Shown: positions 1-10,010 of the stretch, one piece after another
How positions within the stretch are numbered: the stretch's first letter is position 1
Layout: every line of letters starts with the position of its first letter
NCBI GenBank assembly: GCA_013178275.1
Contig: JABLWZ010000032.1
Coordinates: forward strand, 1 to 39,564
Length of the DNA stretch: 39,564 nucleotides
Origin: Bacillota bacterium
GTDB taxonomy: Bacteria; Bacillota; Ch66; Ch109
Direction: 5' to 3'
Made by a program: the position numbers and the translations under genes
Notes under the pieces: model-generated
The model's database searches: none
The model's input: the letters and a program-made list of their open reading frames with translations, nothing else
Told to the model about the DNA's origin: nothing

Positions 1-575
1 ACGAGAGCGAAGTGCTGACCCCGGCCGACGAGGTCTATCACATCGACAAGGCGGCGTTCAAGGTGCCGTTCGTCTGCGGCGCGCGCAACCTGGGAGAGGC
101 GCTGCGGAGGATCGGGGAAGGGGCGGCCATGATCCGCACCAAGGGCGAGCCGGGGACCGGCAACGTGGTGGAGGCGGTGCGGCACATGCGGACAGTGATG
201 GCGGAGATACGCCGGCTGCAGGGGATGCGCCGCGACGAACTGATGACCACCGCCAAGGAGATGGGGGCGCCGTACGACCTGGTGGTTCAGGTAGCCGAGA
301 CCGGCAAGCTGCCGGTGGTGAACTTCTCGGCGGGCGGGATCGCGACCCCGGCCGACGCCGCGCTGATGATGCAGCTGGGCTCGGACGGAATCTTCGTGGG
401 GTCGGGGATATTCAAGTCCAAGGACCCGGAGCAGCGGGCGCGGGCGATCGTGGAGGCGACCACCCACTACAACGACCCGGCGGTGCTGGCCAAGGTCTCG
501 AAGGACCTGGGCGAGGCGATGCCGGGACTGGAGATCAGCGGCATCCCGCTACGGATGCAGGAGCGCGGCTGGTAG
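1..575 (+). CDS. pdxS: PdxS, pyridoxal 5'-phosphate synthase lyase subunit (5' end missing)
   Basis: C-terminal two thirds (about 191 residues of a usual ~294) of the synthase subunit that makes pyridoxal 5'-phosphate from ribose 5-phosphate, glyceraldehyde 3-phosphate and ammonia. The open frame runs from base 3, reading [10 protein letters not shown], so the gene begins outside the window; the GTG at 12 is internal. The conserved stretch [19 protein letters not shown] carries the second catalytic lysine of the family (Lys149 in B. subtilis numbering), and [19 protein letters not shown] forms the phosphate-binding end of the (beta/alpha)8 barrel. The first catalytic lysine would lie upstream. 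The gene is followed at once by its glutaminase partner pdxT. Identity is secure. Confidence 0.97.
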   Translation, partial: ESEVLTPADEVYHIDKAAFKVPFVCGARNLGEALRRIGEGAAMIRTKGEPGTGNVVEAVRHMRTVMAEIRRLQGMRRDELMTTAKEMGAPYDLVVQVAETGKLPVVNFSAGGIATPADAALMMQLGSDGIFVGSGIFKSKDPEQRARAIVEATTHYNDPAVLAKVSKDLGEAMPGLEISGIPLRMQERGW

Positions 576-613
576 AGATATTTTATACTGGAAAGAGGGT
601 CGGGACATCGGAT

Positions 614-1195
614 ATGAATGAGCCAAGGGTCGGGGTAATGGCGATGCAGGGGGCTTTCATCGAGCACTGCCGTTCCCTGGAGGAATGCGGCTGCCGGGCG
701 GTGGAGGTCCGCTGGCCGCAGCAGTTGGATGAGGTTGACGGACTGATCATCCCCGGAGGGGAGAGCACCACCATCGGGAAGCTGTTGGAGCTTTACGGCT
801 TCCCGTCGGTGATCAAGGAGAAGATACAGGCGGGCATGCCGGTCTACGGCACCTGCGCGGGGCTTATCCTGCTGGCCCAGGATATTGTCGAGAGCGACCA
901 GCCGAGGCTGGGTATGATGGATATATCGGTGCTGCGCAACGGCTACGGCCGCCAGGTGGACAGCTTCGAGGCCGAGCTGGACATCGAGGCGCTGGGGGAA
1001 CCGCCCTTCCGGGGGGTGTTCATCCGGGCGCCGCTGATAACCCGGGTAGGTCCGGGGGTGAGGGTGCTGGGGAGCTTCGACGGAGCGCCGGTGGTGGCCC
1101 GCGAGGGCAATCTTTTAGTGAGTTCGTTTCACCCCGAACTGACCGGGGACGTGCGGCTGCACCGTTATTTCGTGGAGATGGTGACCGGGAAGTAA
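614..1195 (+). CDS. pdxT: PdxT, glutaminase subunit of PLP synthase
   Basis: Class I glutamine amidotransferase that hydrolyses glutamine and channels ammonia to PdxS in the 12+12 PLP synthase complex. The 193-residue length is normal. Visible motifs are GGEST (residues 48-52), the nucleophile elbow GTCAGL with Cys81, and SFHPE with the His173/Glu175 charge relay. ATG is at 614, with a purine-rich stretch (aagaggg) about 12 bases upstream. It is separated by 38 bp from pdxS and is almost certainly co-transcribed with it. No terminator is evident directly after the stop. A new promoter and T-box start about 30 bp downstream. Confidence 0.97.
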   Translation: MNEPRVGVMAMQGAFIEHCRSLEECGCRAVEVRWPQQLDEVDGLIIPGGESTTIGKLLELYGFPSVIKEKIQAGMPVYGTCAGLILLAQDIVESDQPRLGMMDISVLRNGYGRQVDSFEAELDIEALGEPPFRGVFIRAPLITRVGPGVRVLGSFDGAPVVAREGNLLVSSFHPELTGDVRLHRYFVEMVTGK

Positions 1196-1225
1196 AAAAT
1201 TCCCCCGGAAAGGGAGTGGCCGGTA

Positions 1226-1254
1226 TTGCGCAATATTTTTTCCTGTGCTAGAAT
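1226..1254 (+). promoter_or_regulatory. Sigma-A type promoter of the serine T-box operon
   Basis: TTGCGC at 1226-1231 and TAGAAT at 1249-1254 are separated by exactly 17 bp. The predicted start falls near 1261, just before the T-box leader, so the serine operon can be transcribed independently of pdxST. Confidence 0.7.
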
Positions 1255-1282
1255 ATGAACCATATTTCATTTCCTGAATTCG

Positions 1283-1520
1283 ATCGATGACCCGGGATAG
1301 TAAGCAGCGGGCTTTGCCAAGAGAACTGGCGGTCGGTGCGAGCCAGTGAAAGAGGCTGTGGAATCCTCCGGTGAGATGAAGGCGAAAAGCCCTGCGGCGT
1401 TAAGCCTTCCGCTGATGCACGTTAAGCATCCTCGAGCGGGTCGTGCTGATCGGTGCGGCCAAGGAGGGTGGCAACGCGGAGTAATCTCCGTCCCTGAGTG
1501 GACGGGGGTTTTTGTTTTTT
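1283..1520 (+). promoter_or_regulatory. T-box leader, serine specifier (UCC)
   Basis: T-box riboswitch sensing uncharged tRNA. The AG-bulge/loop-E element AGTA is at 1299-1302. The distal stem I block ggtcggtgcgagcc (1331-1344) matches the conserved GNTG/AG platform. The T-box sequence agggtggcaacgcgg is at 1465-1479. On the 3' side of stem I, GAA (1361-1363) is followed by TCC (1364-1366), the expected specifier position, which codes for serine; the next triplet is also TCC. The downstream genes (aminotransferase, serA, serS) fit a serine response. The matching tRNA-Ser(GGA) is encoded at 28431. Uncharged tRNA should stabilise the antiterminator and allow read-through. Confidence 0.93.
1486..1520 (+). 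terminator. T-box-controlled intrinsic terminator
   Basis: The hairpin ctccgtcc/ggacgggg with loop ctgagt (1486-1508, one G-U pair) is followed by a long T-rich tract to 1520. Its 5' side lies just after the T-box sequence, as expected for the competing antiterminator. Confidence 0.9.
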
Positions 1521-1559
1521 GGGGATGTTCCATACATATTGCAGAGGGAGGATAAGGCC

Positions 1560-2717
1560 ATGTTTCGAGAAAAACAGTATCTGCAGTTACCGGGTCCCAC
1601 GCCGGTCCCGCCCCGGGTGCTGAGGGCACTCAGCGAACCGATGATCAACCATCGGGGGGGAGAATTCAGAGAACTCCTGGAGGAGGTCACCTCCGGGGTG
1701 CAGTGGGCTTTTCAGACCCAAAACGAGGTGATAATCTTTCCGGCCGCCGGGACCGGGGGAATGGAAGCGGCGGTAGTAAACTTTATTTCGCCTGGGGATA
1801 AGGTGCTCGCGGTGTCTATCGGGGTCTTCGGCAACCGCTTCGCGGAGATCGCGGGCCGGTTCGGGGCTCAGGTGGAGAGGCTGGACTTCGAGTGGGGGCA
1901 GGCGGCCGACCCCGCGACGGTCGCCCAGCGGCTGGCCGAGGACAAGAAGGGCGAGATCAAGGCGGTGCTGGTTACCCACAACGAGACCTCGACCGGGGTG
2001 ACCAACGACCTGCCGGCGATTAAAAAGGCGATGGGAAGCCACCCCGCGCTGCTGATGGTGGACGCGGTCAGCAGCCTGGGGGCGATGGACCTGAAGACCG
2101 ACGAGTGGGGGCTGGACGTGGTGGTGACCGGGGCGCAGAAGGCATTTATGCTGCCGCCCGGGCTGACCTTCCTGAGCGTGAACGCCAAGGCATGGGCGGT
2201 GGCCCAGAAGAACACCAACCCCAAGTTTTACTGGGACCTGGGCTCGGCCCGCAAGTACCTGGAAAAAGGGCAGACCCCCTACACCCCGGCGCTGCCGCTC
2301 CTGACCGGGCTTCGGGAGTCGCTGAAGCTGATGCGGGGGGAAGGGCTGGAAAACGCCTTCGCACGGCACCGGCTGATGCGGGATATGACCCGCGAGGCGA
2401 TGCGGGCACTGGGGCTGAAGCTGCTCAGCGACGACGCGGTGGCTTCTGCCGCCGTGACCTCGGTGTTCGCCCCCGAGAGGGTAGAGGCCAACAAGCTGCG
2501 CAAGGCGGCCCGCGAGAAGTACAACGTGGTGCTGGCGGGGGGCCAGCAGAAACTGGACAACGTCATCTTCCGCGTCGGGCACCTGGGCTGGGTACAGCCG
2601 CTGGACATCGTGGCGACGATCGCGGCGATAGAGATGGCGCTCATGGACTGCGGGGTGGAAATCGCCCTGGGCGCCGGGGTGACCCGGGCGCAGACCCTGA
2701 TCAGAAACGCAAAGTAG
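1560..2717 (+). CDS. Class V PLP aminotransferase, serine-pyruvate/serine-glyoxylate type
   Basis: Fold-type I, class V aminotransferase of the alanine-glyoxylate/serine-pyruvate group, 385 residues. The N-terminal LPGPTPVPPRVL and MINHRG motifs are typical. The PLP-binding lysine is Lys194 in TGAQKAF, followed by LPPGL. ATG at 1560 is chosen because agggagg lies at 1545-1551; the upstream in-frame ATG at 1512 sits inside the T-tract of the T-box terminator and cannot be the start. Placed directly before serA under a serine T-box, it probably transaminates 3-phosphohydroxypyruvate (the SerC step) or uses serine/alanine with a 2-oxo acid. Sequence alone does not decide between these. No separate serC or serB is visible. 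Confidence 0.9.
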   Translation: MFREKQYLQLPGPTPVPPRVLRALSEPMINHRGGEFRELLEEVTSGVQWAFQTQNEVIIFPAAGTGGMEAAVVNFISPGDKVLAVSIGVFGNRFAEIAGRFGAQVERLDFEWGQAADPATVAQRLAEDKKGEIKAVLVTHNETSTGVTNDLPAIKKAMGSHPALLMVDAVSSLGAMDLKTDEWGLDVVVTGAQKAFMLPPGLTFLSVNAKAWAVAQKNTNPKFYWDLGSARKYLEKGQTPYTPALPLLTGLRESLKLMRGEGLENAFARHRLMRDMTREAMRALGLKLLSDDAVASAAVTSVFAPERVEANKLRKAAREKYNVVLAGGQQKLDNVIFRVGHLGWVQPLDIVATIAAIEMALMDCGVEIALGAGVTRAQTLIRNAK

Positions 2718-2765
2718 TGGTGTGAACCGTTAGGAATTTTATTCAGCGTAATGGAGGGAATACAG

Positions 2766-4373
2766 ATGATAAAGGTAATCGTGGCGGAAAAGATCGCCGA
2801 TGAGGGCCTGGAGATACTCAAGAAGGAGTTCGACGTAGACTTTCGGCCCGGCATCAAACAGGAGGAACTGTTGGAGATCGTCGAGAACTACGACGCGCTG
2901 GTGGTGCGCAGCGTGATAAAGGTGAACGAGGAACTGGTGGCGAGAGCCAAGAAGCTGAAGGTGGTCGGCCGGGCCGGGGTCGGGGTGGATAACGTGACGG
3001 TGCCTGCCTGCACCAAGCGGGGCATCCTGGTGATCAACACCCCGGAGAGCAACACCATCTCGGCGGCGGAGCACACCATCGGGCTGCTGCTGTCGGCCAT
3101 CCGCAACATCCCCCGGGCCACCGCGCAGTTGAAGAGCGGCGGCTGGGACCGCAACCCCTTCAAGGGGATCGAGCTTTACGGCAAGACCGTCGGGATAGTC
3201 GGGCTGGGACGGATCGGTTCCATGGTGGCCACCCGGCTGGCCTCGTTCAACATGAAGGTGCTGGCCTATGACCCGTACATCTCGGATGAGCGCTTCCGCC
3301 GTTTCGGGGCGGAAAAGGTGGATGACCTGAACGAACTGGTGCGGCGGGTGGACGTGATCACGGTCCACACCCCGCGCAACGAGGAGACCATGGGGATAAT
3401 CGGGGAGGAGCAGTTTAAGATCGCGAAGCGCGGCCTGGTGGCGGTCAACTGCGCCCGCGGCGGCATCATCAACGAGAAGGCGCTGCTGCAGGCGATCAAG
3501 GACGGCATAGTGTCATACGCCGGGGTAGACGTGTTCGAGAAGGAGCCATCGCCCGGCAACCCGTTCTTCGAGCTGGAGAAGATCGCGGTGACGCCGCACT
3601 GCGGGGCGGACACCGACGAGGCCCAGGTGCGGGTGGGTTTGACCATCGCTAACCAGCTGATCAAGGCGCTGAACGGCGAAGTCGTGCCCAACGCGGTGAA
3701 CCTGCCTTCGCTGCGGGAGGATGAGCTGGGGACCCTGAGCCCCTACCTGTGCCTGGCGGAGAAGATGGGCAAGTTCTACTTCCAGGTCGAGAAGGCCCCG
3801 GCGGAGCGGGTGGAGATAAACTACTACGGCCGGGTCGCCAACACCGATACCGAGATGATAACCATATCCTTCCTCAAGGGTCTGCTGCAGCCGATCCTGG
3901 GGGACGAGGTGAACTACGTGAACGCGCCCCTGCTGGCGGAGAACCGTGGGATAAAGCTGGTCGTAAGCAAGGACGAAGCCCCCAACGGGGTCGGCAGCGG
4001 CAAGGAGTACGCCAGCCTGATCGAGGCTAAGATTTTTGACAGCAAGGGAATGCTAGAGATATCGGGGACGATCTCGCCCAAGCGGGAGCCGAGGCTGGTT
4101 TCGCTGCGGGGCTACGAGATGGACATCAACCCCACCGGGGTGATGCTGTTCGTCCTGAATGTCGATAGGCCGGGGGTTATCGGCCCGTTCACCACGATCC
4201 TGGGGCAGGAGGGCATCAACATCGCCATGATGCAGGTCAGCCGCCACCAGAAAGGCGACGTGGCCCTGATGACCCTGAACGTGGACGTGGAAGGGGAGAC
4301 CGTCGGAGAAGACGTGGTCAAGAAGCTCCGGGCGGTAGACGGGATCACCACGGTCAAGGTGGTTAAGTTCTAG
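2766..4373 (+). CDS. serA: D-3-phosphoglycerate dehydrogenase
   Basis: First enzyme of phosphorylated serine synthesis: 3-phosphoglycerate + NAD+ to 3-phosphohydroxypyruvate. It is the long form, 535 residues: substrate/NAD domain with GRAGVGVDNV, the Rossmann motif GLGRIG (around residue 145), NCARGGIINE, and the catalytic-histidine motif VTPHCGADTDEAQ; then an intervening ASB domain (about 320-450) and a C-terminal ACT domain (VLNVDRPGVIG onward), the usual site of serine feedback. ATG 2766 is preferred over the in-frame ATG at 2751 because the latter overlaps the Shine-Dalgarno ggaggga. The motif around the catalytic His differs from the common TPHLGAST form, but the histidine remains. Confidence 0.97.
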   Translation: MIKVIVAEKIADEGLEILKKEFDVDFRPGIKQEELLEIVENYDALVVRSVIKVNEELVARAKKLKVVGRAGVGVDNVTVPACTKRGILVINTPESNTISAAEHTIGLLLSAIRNIPRATAQLKSGGWDRNPFKGIELYGKTVGIVGLGRIGSMVATRLASFNMKVLAYDPYISDERFRRFGAEKVDDLNELVRRVDVITVHTPRNEETMGIIGEEQFKIAKRGLVAVNCARGGIINEKALLQAIKDGIVSYAGVDVFEKEPSPGNPFFELEKIAVTPHCGADTDEAQVRVGLTIANQLIKALNGEVVPNAVNLPSLREDELGTLSPYLCLAEKMGKFYFQVEKAPAERVEINYYGRVANTDTEMITISFLKGLLQPILGDEVNYVNAPLLAENRGIKLVVSKDEAPNGVGSGKEYASLIEAKIFDSKGMLEISGTISPKREPRLVSLRGYEMDINPTGVMLFVLNVDRPGVIGPFTTILGQEGINIAMMQVSRHQKGDVALMTLNVDVEGETVGEDVVKKLRAVDGITTVKVVKF

Positions 4374-4386
4374 TTTATGCGACTAG

Positions 4387-5673
<1,287 letters not shown>

Positions 5674-5722
5674 AGCCCCGGGACGCTGGAAGCGGTGGCA
5701 GATATTCGGGGTTTTACCCGCA

Positions 5723-5751
5723 TTGACAGGGAAATACCCCTGTGCTATACT
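5723..5751 (+). promoter_or_regulatory. Strong sigma-A promoter of the tRNA cluster
   Basis: A perfect -35 TTGACA (5723-5728), a 17-bp spacer and -10 TATACT (5746-5751) lie about 37 bp before the first tRNA. This is typical of stable RNA genes. Confidence 0.88.
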
Positions 5752-5788
5752 GTTGAATGCACCTTGTCAGGATAGAAAGGGGCAGCCC

Positions 5789-5878
5789 GGAGGGGTGTCT
5801 GAGCGGTTTAAGGAGGCGGTCTTGAAAACCGTTGAACTCTTGCGGGTTCCGTGGGTTCGAATCCCACCCCCTCCGCCA
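5789..5878 (+). tRNA. tRNA-Ser(UGA)
   Basis: The acceptor stem GGAGGGG pairs with CCCCTCC. The 7-base anticodon loop cttgaaa gives anticodon TGA. There is a long variable arm as expected for serine, a T arm gtggg-ttcgaat-cccac, discriminator G, and an encoded CCA (5876-5878). Confidence 0.97.
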
Positions 5879-5891
5879 GGATGAAAATCAG

Positions 5892-5986
5892 GGAGAGATG
5901 GCCGAGAAGGTCGAAGGCGGTCGCCTGCTAAGCGATTATACGAGCTAAAACTCGTATCGTGGGTTCGAATCCCACTCTCTCCGCCA
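5892..5986 (+). tRNA. tRNA-Ser(GCU)
   Basis: The acceptor GGAGAGA pairs with TCTCTCC. Anticodon loop ctgctaa gives GCT. A long variable arm (tacgag...ctcgta), normal T arm, discriminator G and encoded CCA are present. It reads AGC/AGU codons. Confidence 0.97.
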
Positions 5987-5991
5987 TATAC

Positions 5992-6068
5992 GCGCCCGTA
6001 GCTCAGCTGGATAGAGTAACGGACTACGAATCCGGTGGTCGCTGGTTCGAATCCAGCCGGGCGCGCCA
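5992..6068 (+). tRNA. tRNA-Arg(ACG)
   Basis: The acceptor GCGCCCG pairs with CGGGCGC. Anticodon loop ctacgaa gives ACG, and CCA is encoded. A34 needs deamination to inosine by TadA, which is encoded at 27727. The 3' half, from the anticodon loop onward, is duplicated in degenerate form at 16056, which marks this gene as a likely integration target. Confidence 0.97.
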
Positions 6069-6087
6069 TTTGAAATCCAAACCCCGC
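6024..6087 (+). repeat. Left direct repeat (attL-like) inside tRNA-Arg
   Basis: From the anticodon loop (ctacgaatccgg) through the CCA end and about 20 bases beyond (atttgaaatccaa...cccc), this sequence recurs at 16056-16115. The distal copy has a 3-nt deletion, a 1-nt deletion and a few substitutions. Extent and position are typical of a tyrosine-recombinase attachment core at a tRNA 3' end. Confidence 0.75.
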
Positions 6088-6106
6088 AAGTGATTGCGGG
6101 GTTTTA
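6080..6106 (+). terminator. Terminator of the tRNA cluster
   Basis: Hairpin ccccgca/tgcgggg followed by TTTT just after tRNA-Arg. Confidence 0.85.
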
Positions 6107-6186
6107 ACTTTCGATTTGTTCTTGAGATTCAGGGAGGATCTTCCCGAATCTCACCCTTCCGGGGTGAAGCGAAGCAGGTTTTGTCG

Positions 6187-6195
6187 TGGTATAAT
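6187..6195 (+). promoter_or_regulatory. Extended -10 promoter for the large secreted protein gene
   Basis: TGGTATAAT (TGn plus a perfect TATAAT at 6190-6195) has no good -35. It lies about 42 bp before the TTG start, and the leader carries an aggggggtag ribosome site. Confidence 0.6.
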
Positions 6196-6237
6196 ACTAC
6201 CAATTTTATATTTTTGTTGGATTAGGGGGGTAGTCTG

Positions 6238-9200
6238 TTGAAGAAAGGTATTTTTTACCGCCTGATGGCTTTATTATGCTGCACCTTAATCGTCTTGACG
6301 AGCAGCACTACGGTTTCTCTCGCGGTAATCAGCGACCAGCAGGTCCAGACCACGAAGACGAGAATTATCGATGATCTGAGGAGCAAGCTGCTCAAGCTCA
6401 ACTATATCAGCCGCAACTACGACAGCAGCACAAACAATCTGTGCCAGGCGATGGAGAGCCTGGTCACTTTATTGGACAGCATGAATTACAAGTACAGCGA
6501 CTCGGTGCTCGGGGGAACGGCACATTATCCGAAGACGGCGAGCCCTGGCGATCTTGGGCACAATACCATCTATGTCTCGGACGAGTTCTTCAGCCATGAC
6601 CGCTTTGGAGCCAAGGTGCTGGCAACCGCGACTGATCAGGAGAAGGCAGACGCGGACAAGAAGCTTTCTATAAGCCAGGCGGCGGTACTGCTGCACGAAG
6701 GGGTGCATGCCGACCAGAATCTTCAGTTTAAAACGCTCCAGGTGATCGGCGGTCTGATTCCACTTCCCGGACTTGGGGATAAGGCAGAGGGACAGGCTTA
6801 CCTGATAGAGTATCTGATGCTCCGGTCGCTGGGCGGTGAAAATGCCTGGACCGAGTCCCAGAACGCGCTGCTGGGTATCAAAGGCAACTGGACGGACGCC
6901 TATGACCTGAACAAGTTAAATGATCTGGAGCGGTTTCATAAGAGCCTGGGGATGGATGGAGTGCTCAGGCTGCTCGATGGCGGGATAGACAAGGCGTACG
7001 ACCGGCTGAAGCAGCTCGAATCTACCCTGCCGGCAGGGAAGAATACCAAGCTTCGTTACAAGTTCAAACTGGTAGACGAACAGGGACGGCCGGTTTCATA
7101 CCCCGTCAAGGTGGAGGCTTTCAACGCCGACCCGGAACCGCAGGTGTTTTTCGCCGATATAAACGGCGAGATAAAGAGCGATTACCTGTCCTGGATAGAT
7201 ACCTTGAAGACCTATACCGCCAGCAACACTTACTCGGGCTACCTGCAGTACGAGGGCGGCAAGCGGGTGCTGCTGTTCAAGTTTACCGGCGAGGGGCTGT
7301 TTAAGGCGGGTCCGCTGGTAAAGGACAAGGACGACTATTACACGATCGATCTGGGGTCCTGTTCGATCACCGGGGCCAAACCTAAGGATAAGGTAGAGAA
7401 CAAGGATGACCAGAAAACAGAACAGAAGCCGCAACCTACTCTGCAGCTTAACATCAAAGGCCCGGGAGGAAAAAGCATACCCATTAAACAGGTAAGTATG
7501 GGTATAACCACTTCACGGCCCTTGAGTGATGAGAACGAGCTGGTGTTAGACAGAAAAGATGGGTATGCCGGCGACGGATATCAAGGTAAATTCTTCAGAA
7601 AAGTAAGCGCGTCTTTTACAGACGAGGATGATTCCAGCGTCTACGCGACAAGGTCAGCGTTAAGCGATGGCGGGGCAATAACCGTTGATTTTACCCCGGC
7701 GCCCGAACTGCCCGCCTACAACGACGGATGGTACAAAGGCATGAAGGACGATGAGAAGATCAGTAAGTTCCGTGCCATCGTGGATAAGGCGGATGCTTTG
7801 TTTCAGCAGGCGATGGAGAGCCACGGCGTCGTAGAAGGCAGTGGCGGGACCGGCTACACACTTGATGAATACTATCTGGGGCTCTACAACGTAGGAGAGC
7901 CCAATATCTATACCTTTCCCAGCGGGAACGCTTATACTGAGGAACCGCTGAAGGCGATGTGGAAACAAATGCAGCAGCGGCAGCATCAGGATGCTTATGC
8001 CCAGCTCGCTGATACTGTCAGCTATGCCAACCAGTGTTACAAGAATAAGAAGCAGATCGAGGAAGCGTTTTCGCAGAACAACTTCGCTATAAAGATGATC
8101 CAATTGCGGATCGATGATAATGAACTAACGGACGGTGAGTATATCTATTTGTTCCCATCGGACATGGACCAGGCCGCGATGCGGGCTGAGATCGATAAAA
8201 CCCGCACCGAATACGATGCAGCGATCGAACGACTGAACACTTATCTGAATGGGATGGGCGGTTTCTTCAACGATCCGAAGCTGTGGAAAGCGTTAGCGTC
8301 ATATGAAGATCTCTATCGCTTCCTTCCAAAGGAAATGACCCTGCCGAAATTGGATGCGTCATTCTCTGAGATCCTGGACCCCTACAATTATCAAGTGGCG
8401 ACATATTATCAGGAGCCCCTCGGCAAGAGCAAGGACCTGATGATCAACGCCATGGAAAAAAGCATGAACAAGGTCCTGGCGGAGCGGGGAGAGCAAATAG
8501 AACCGGACAAACCGGCAGTTGATGACGACACCCTGCCTGACAATACTCCTCCTGAAAACGAAAGGGGGATAGGGATTATGGTAAACGGGCAGCCGGTAGC
8601 GACCGATATTCAACCGGTGGCGATTGACGGCCGCACCATGGTACCGTTGCGAACGGTAGCGGAGGCGCTGCAGTGCGATGTGGAGTGGAGAGGGAGCGAC
8701 AAGACGGTTATAATAACTGGCCGGGGCAAAGCCAAGGTATACGTGCAGCCGGGCAGCGGGGAACTGAGGGTGGTGGTCAATGGGTTCGAGGTAAACGGTG
8801 ACGTCCCACCGATAATCATCGACGGCCGGACCCTGGTGCCGGTGCGTTTAATCGCGGAGTCCCTGGGGGCCAAGGTAGACTGGGACATGGAGAACCGCGT
8901 GGTGGTAATCGATACCCCAGTTGATGAGCAGCCGACAGTGGTGCAGCCACCGGTAACGGAGACACCGACCACACAGACCCCGGTCGAACAGCCGGTGATT
9001 CATGGTGTAGGCCAGATCTGGGATGAGTGGACGGTCCGTACTACCGGCAACGGTCTGCCGGTCAGCCAGGATGTGAGACAGCGCGGGGATTCACCCTGGA
9101 CTATAGAGGGGGGTATCATAAGTTATAGTAATGTGGGTAGTGGGTTATACCATAATGATTACATCATAACCCAGCAGAAATTCGATCTGTCTAATATTGA

Positions 9201-9639
9201 AATTTCCTTTGAAGCGAAAGGTGAGTTTCGTTCCAGTCAGGGCTATGTAGGCCCAACGATTACATTTACACTGCCGGAAAACATATACCAGACAACTCAG
9301 GCGGCCGGTGCTGTGGGTATAGGCGGGTGGTATTCCTGGGAGCAGGGCAAGGCAGACCGCGGGATGCTGATTTATAATGGCAAGAACACGCAGTACTATA
9401 CTGAAAAGTTTATGGATTATGGAGACGATACCTATCGTCAATATACTTTGAGAATAAGAAACGGGAGACTAAGCCTGGTCACACCTGAAGGGACGTTTGA
9501 AGTCGATGTGCCAGATACAAAAGGGATCAGCATGCCTTTGGCCATTGCTTTTAGAGAGTATGACAAGGACCGGACCTACAGCCTGGCTATACGAAACTTA
9601 AGGATTACAGAGGGACCTAGTATGGCGGCTGACGAGTAG
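6238..9639 (+). CDS. Large secreted protein with HExxH motif, two CAO-N repeats and a C-terminal beta-rich domain
   Basis: 1133 residues, TTG start at 6238 preceded by agggggg (6223-6229). An N-terminal signal peptide (Lys-Lys, a hydrophobic core to about residue 29) predicts export. Residues 153-157 read HEGVH, an HExxH zinc-peptidase motif; Glu184 in AEGQAY, 27 residues on, could be the third zinc ligand as in gluzincins. A long middle region is unrecognised. At about 777-893 lie two copper-amine-oxidase-N-like repeats (MVNGQPV...DGRTMVPLR; VVNGFEV...DGRTLVPVR). A Pro/Thr-rich linker (about 895-920) leads to a C-terminal concanavalin-like region (WDEWTVRTTGNG...). Probably a cell-surface protein, perhaps a peptidase; the activity is inference. 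It lies inside the candidate integrated element. Confidence 0.8.
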   Translation: MKKGIFYRLMALLCCTLIVLTSSTTVSLAVISDQQVQTTKTRIIDDLRSKLLKLNYISRNYDSSTNNLCQAMESLVTLLDSMNYKYSDSVLGGTAHYPKTASPGDLGHNTIYVSDEFFSHDRFGAKVLATATDQEKADADKKLSISQAAVLLHEGVHADQNLQFKTLQVIGGLIPLPGLGDKAEGQAYLIEYLMLRSLGGENAWTESQNALLGIKGNWTDAYDLNKLNDLERFHKSLGMDGVLRLLDGGIDKAYDRLKQLESTLPAGKNTKLRYKFKLVDEQGRPVSYPVKVEAFNADPEPQVFFADINGEIKSDYLSWIDTLKTYTASNTYSGYLQYEGGKRVLLFKFTGEGLFKAGPLVKDKDDYYTIDLGSCSITGAKPKDKVENKDDQKTEQKPQPTLQLNIKGPGGKSIPIKQVSMGITTSRPLSDENELVLDRKDGYAGDGYQGKFFRKVSASFTDEDDSSVYATRSALSDGGAITVDFTPAPELPAYNDGWYKGMKDDEKISKFRAIVDKADALFQQAMESHGVVEGSGGTGYTLDEYYLGLYNVGEPNIYTFPSGNAYTEEPLKAMWKQMQQRQHQDAYAQLADTVSYANQCYKNKKQIEEAFSQNNFAIKMIQLRIDDNELTDGEYIYLFPSDMDQAAMRAEIDKTRTEYDAAIERLNTYLNGMGGFFNDPKLWKALASYEDLYRFLPKEMTLPKLDASFSEILDPYNYQVATYYQEPLGKSKDLMINAMEKSMNKVLAERGEQIEPDKPAVDDDTLPDNTPPENERGIGIMVNGQPVATDIQPVAIDGRTMVPLRTVAEALQCDVEWRGSDKTVIITGRGKAKVYVQPGSGELRVVVNGFEVNGDVPPIIIDGRTLVPVRLIAESLGAKVDWDMENRVVVIDTPVDEQPTVVQPPVTETPTTQTPVEQPVIHGVGQIWDEWTVRTTGNGLPVSQDVRQRGDSPWTIEGGIISYSNVGSGLYHNDYIITQQKFDLSNIEISFEAKGEFRSSQGYVGPTITFTLPENIYQTTQAAGAVGIGGWYSWEQGKADRGMLIYNGKNTQYYTEKFMDYGDDTYRQYTLRIRNGRLSLVTPEGTFEVDVPDTKGISMPLAIAFREYDKDRTYSLAIRNLRITEGPSMAADE

Positions 9640-9707
9640 TTTGATTGTACGGGGCTCACTATTCCAACCGTCAGTAGTCTGAATCCAGTCGGATGATAAC
9701 ACCTTTA

Positions 9708-9744
9708 AACTCCCCAGAGCATCAATAACTCTGGGGAGTTTTGG
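9708..9744 (+). terminator. Intrinsic terminator after the large secreted protein
   Basis: aactccccagag / ctctggggagtt hairpin (12-bp stem) followed by TTGG, with a weak T tract. Confidence 0.75.
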
Positions 9745-10010
9745 TATCGGCACCATCGGTCCGCCGGGGCACGGGCGGAAGAACCGTTACCGCGTTTCCC
9801 GTTTTCCGAACTTTTCCAGAACCATAGAAAGAATTAATGTGTATATACTTAACTCATGACCGGTAACGGGACAAAGGGACCGAACACGAAAATTCCAAGT
9901 AATATACAGATTCAGTACTCAATCTTGTATCTACCGTCCCGGGATGGGGCGGTTTTGTATTTGTCCCCGGGAAGAGGGGATGCCCCGCGGGACGGGAAGG
10001 GAGTGATTCC
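9745..10010 (+). other. Non-coding stretch before the replication genes
   Basis: No credible gene. It contains an inverted pair ccgttacc (9784-9791) / ggtaacgg (9862-9869) and several short C/G-rich runs. It could hold the promoter or control region of the primase-helicase pair, but no clear -35/-10 was found. Confidence 0.4.

Noticed and set aside
1346..1555. Open frame across the T-box leader
   Set aside because: The region is fully accounted for by T-box conserved elements and the terminator.
5992..6068. Element insertion judged from tRNA clustering alone
   Set aside because: Tandem tRNA duplication could also give a fragment, but the fragment lacks the 5' half and carries flanking sequence, so integration was preferred and is reported with that caveat.
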